A DNA stretch of 8,211 nt. It comes from Propionibacteriaceae bacterium (GTDB taxonomy: Bacteria > Actinomycetota > Actinomycetes > Propionibacteriales > Propionibacteriaceae). This document shows, piece after piece, positions 6,411 through 8,211 of this stretch. Position 1 is the first letter of the stretch; each line of letters begins with the position of its first letter. Location: positions 1-8,211 of the forward strand of contig DMIX01000164.1 of NCBI GenBank assembly GCA_003451975.1, in the 5' to 3' direction. The translations under genes were made by a program, and so were the position numbers. Under the pieces are notes generated by a model. The model saw nothing but the letters and a program-made list of their open reading frames with translations, was not told where the DNA came from and made no database searches.

Positions 6411-7160
6411 TCAGTTGCCTGCTGCTGCAGCCTCCACGGCTTGACGGAACGGTCCAGCGGTGAGGATGTTGCCGCTGAACTTGGTGCCGTTGATGAGGAT
6501 CGTCGGCGTACCGGTGATGCCATCAGCGAACGCGGCCTGGGTCGAGTTGTCGGCGAAGCTGACATTCGACAGGTCGGTGAAGGTGGCGATCACACTCGAA
6601 CTCACCCCCACCGAGGTCGCAATCTTGGCGATCTCGGCATCACTGAGGCCGGTGGTGTTCTCCGCGGGTTGGTTGGCATACAGCGCAGAGTTGAAGGCCA
6701 AAGCCTTGTCCGGCTCAGCCTTGTATACCGTGATCAGCGCATTGGCCGCCCGTGTGGAGTACTTCGTGCCTTGCGAGGCGTCATCGAGGAAGTTCATCGG
6801 GTGGATCCGCACCTGAGCTGTGCCGGCATCAGCCAATGCGGCGACGTCCTCACCGTTGGCGCGCTCAAATTCACCGCAATACGGACAGATGAAGTCCTGG
6901 AAGATGTCGACGGTCACCGGCGCATCGGCGTTACCCACCACAACGGTGTAGGTAGCGTCAACGGTATCGACGACCTGCTTCTGTTGGTTCAGCGATACCA
7001 CCGCCCAACTGACACCGCCGACGATGGCGACGGCGATGAGAGCCACGACACCGATGATGACGCCCTTGCGGGTTCGCTCCTGTTTGGCTGCCTTTTCCTG
7101 CGCGGCGCGCAACTGCTGGCGTCGGCTTTCGGGATTGGATTGCTGATTGTTCTTGCTCAT
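6411..7160 (-). CDS. Membrane-anchored DsbA-like thiol:disulfide oxidoreductase
   Basis: This is a 249-residue protein with a charged cytoplasmic N-terminus (residues 1-32, rich in Gln, Arg and Lys), one membrane helix (about 33-56) and an extracellular thioredoxin-fold domain of the DsbA/Thioredoxin_4 type. The active site is CPYC at 92-95, in the context VDIFQDFICPYC. The cis-proline loop is GTPT (216-219, with P218), and a helical insert lies between the two. Proteins of this kind form or shuffle disulfide bonds in exported proteins. No lipobox or cleavage site is seen, so it is an N-terminally anchored protein. The ATG at 7160 follows AGGAG at 7169-7173. It lies 64 bp after a small membrane protein with two extracellular-type cysteines and is probably in the same transcript. 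The 60 bp beyond its stop shows only a weak 5-bp hairpin (6388-6401) and no clear terminator. Whether it oxidises or reduces its partners cannot be read from the sequence. Confidence 0.9.
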   Translation of the reverse strand: MSKNNQQSNPESRRQQLRAAQEKAAKQERTRKGVIIGVVALIAVAIVGGVSWAVVSLNQQKQVVDTVDATYTVVVGNADAPVTVDIFQDFICPYCGEFERANGEDVAALADAGTAQVRIHPMNFLDDASQGTKYSTRAANALITVYKAEPDKALAFNSALYANQPAENTTGLSDAEIAKIATSVGVSSSVIATFTDLSNVSFADNSTQAAFADGITGTPTILINGTKFSGNILTAGPFRQAVEAAAAGN

Positions 7161-7224
7161 AGAGATCTCCTGCTCGGGATGGATGGTGGGCGCGCGCCAT
7201 CGCAGCGCTGCGCCGGGGATGGGG

Positions 7225-7728
7225 TCAGCAGGAGTGGCTCGGCGGGCCGCGCCGAAGCTGCGGGTGACGGGGATGCCACGCCGGACGTGACGTCACCGGC
7301 ACCGGAATCGGTTCGGGTTCACGAACCGGCACGATCACATCGATGACCGGCGCCAGCTTGCTGCGCAGCCAATCGGTGAAGCGGCGCACCACGGTGCGCG
7401 CTGAGGAGATACCGCCGACTATCGTCAACAGGATCGCAATGCCGGCGATCAACGCCGACACCGTCACCGCCAGCGAGATGCTCATCACCGGAACGTAGCC
7501 GCTGCCTTGGACAAACGACCCCGAGCGGCAGGCGACGGTCTCGGCCACCACCTGCAGCTTCAACCCTGCCCAGCTCTGCCACGGCGTCAGCCCAACACAT
7601 CCGGACGGATCGGCCACCAGCTTCAGCGGCTGCCACAAGGCGGCCAGGCCCAGAGTGCCCGCGACCACACTTGCCAGCGCACCGAGCAGGCGGGTACCGC
7701 CTCGGGTCCACCGGCCAGGTCGAATCAT
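7225..7728 (-). CDS. Small two-helix membrane protein, function unknown
   Basis: I do not recognise this 167-residue protein. It has a basic N-terminus, a hydrophobic helix at about 13-33, a loop of roughly 45 residues containing C44 and C67 (DPSGC and TVACRSG), a second helix at about 80-106, and a cytoplasmic-looking tail. The tail is first basic, then Pro-rich (PVREPEPIPVPV), and ends in a His/Pro/Arg-rich stretch with a final Cys. By the positive-inside rule the loop should face outward, where the two cysteines could form a disulfide. The ATG at 7728 overlaps the preceding gene's stop in an ATGA and has no ribosome site of its own, which fixes the start and implies coupled translation. 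A longer reading of the same frame overlaps the neighbour and is unlikely to be used. The DsbA-like gene follows 64 bp later. Confidence 0.7.
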   Translation of the reverse strand: MIRPGRWTRGGTRLLGALASVVAGTLGLAALWQPLKLVADPSGCVGLTPWQSWAGLKLQVVAETVACRSGSFVQGSGYVPVMSISLAVTVSALIAGIAILLTIVGGISSARTVVRRFTDWLRSKLAPVIDVIVPVREPEPIPVPVTSRPAWHPRHPQLRRGPPSHSC

Positions 7729-8211
7729 GGCGCCAAGCCTACCGTCTCGTTTCCAGGCTCCTCGGTCCACGAGCGGGTAGCGAACTCTCGGGCCGGATCG
7801 CTGGACAGTGCCAGCAGCGTCAACACGCTGATGGCCAGCGGCACCAGGTCGACATACCCCGAATGCACCCCTCCGGTGAGGGGATCGGTGACCAGCGGCA
7901 CCGTGACACTCCACAGGCTCATGGCGCTCAGCAGCATCCGCGACCAGTTGCTCCCCCGGTAGGTGGCGCGAGCCATGATGAAGTCGAGCAGCCCCAACAC
8001 CAGGAAGAATCCGGCCAAAACGGCGAGTTCAGTGACCGGCTCGCCGAGATCGGGAATGACGGTGACGATCGCGAACACCGAAGCCAACAGCAGATAGGTG
8101 GCGCCGCGCAGCGTGGACACGACCACACCGAATACCGTCTGAGCCGGCGGCCGATCGGCCTGGACCGCCGTCACGACAGCCACAGCCGACACTGCCGACA
8201 CCGCGGTCAGG
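7725..8211 (-). CDS. Four-helix membrane protein, function unknown (open at right window edge)
   Basis: I do not recognise this gene. The frame is open to the right edge and gives 161 visible residues. The first possible start inside the window is a GTG at 8201, but no ribosome site can be judged there, so the gene may begin beyond the window. Hydrophobic segments occur at about 8036-8105, 7974-8040, 7884-7940 and 7797-7860, which gives four helices. A positively charged stretch, RATYRGSNWSRML, lies between helices 2 and 3. The C-terminal tail is short, charged and cytoplasmic-looking (DPAREFATRSW). Its stop overlaps the next gene by 4 bp, so the two are cotranscribed. The clean hydrophobic pattern and the overlap support it as a real gene. 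Confidence 0.7.
   Translation of the reverse strand, partial: LTAVSAVSAVAVVTAVQADRPPAQTVFGVVVSTLRGATYLLLASVFAIVTVIPDLGEPVTELAVLAGFFLVLGLLDFIMARATYRGSNWSRMLLSAMSLWSVTVPLVTDPLTGGVHSGYVDLVPLAISVLTLLALSSDPAREFATRSWTEEPGNETVGLAP

Noticed and set aside
7189..7212. GC palindromes GGCGCGCGCC (7189-7198) and CGCAGCGCTGCG (7201-7212) considered as a terminator or operator
   Set aside because: They are perfect palindromes without loops or a T-tract and are expected by chance in GC-rich DNA. No partner regulator is nearby.
7729..7914. Upstream extension of the small membrane protein gene
   Set aside because: It overlaps the four-helix gene for 62 codons with an Arg/Gly-rich shadow composition. The ATGA overlap at 7728-7725 marks the real start.

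Overview
The window is high-GC DNA with short intergenic gaps, GTG starts, overlapping genes and actinobacterial-looking proteins (a membrane-anchored DsbA-like protein, a deoxycytidylate-type deaminase with the long insert seen in actinobacteria, a 371-residue alanine dehydrogenase). This points to an actinobacterial chromosome. Propionibacteriales is a guess only. I see no insertion sequence, phage gene, CRISPR array, tRNA or rRNA. All genes except ald lie on the minus strand.

Left part (1-3131, minus strand, read right to left). An FMN riboswitch (2976-3114) is followed by an 11-bp hairpin (2945-2971) and a second hairpin (2908-2931) that buries the ribosome binding site of the next gene. 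That gene is an ABC permease (ribX), followed by an overlapping NMT1/THI5-type substrate-binding lipoprotein (ribY). Together they read as a riboflavin importer repressed by FMN. No ATPase gene lies in the cluster. After a 68-bp gap come a deoxycytidylate deaminase and the N-terminal half of a membrane sensor histidine kinase, which runs off the left edge exactly at its phospho-acceptor histidine.

Middle (3227-6352). Alanine dehydrogenase (ald) is transcribed rightward, divergent from the riboflavin cluster. It converges, with 3 bp between stop codons, on a TetR-family regulator. The regulator is the second gene of a two-gene unit whose first gene is a 14-helix DHA2-type MFS exporter. A 26-bp near-perfect palindrome abuts the exporter's ribosome binding site and is the probable operator, which would make the unit a self-regulated, ligand-induced efflux module.

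Right part (6411-8211). Three minus-strand genes follow one another: a four-helix membrane protein open at the right edge, a small two-helix membrane protein with a pair of cysteines between its helices (ATGA overlap), and a membrane-anchored DsbA-like thiol oxidoreductase with a CPYC active site.

The most notable element is the riboflavin transport operon with its readable translation-control switch. The rest is ordinary chromosomal content, and I found no clearly undescribed multi-gene system.
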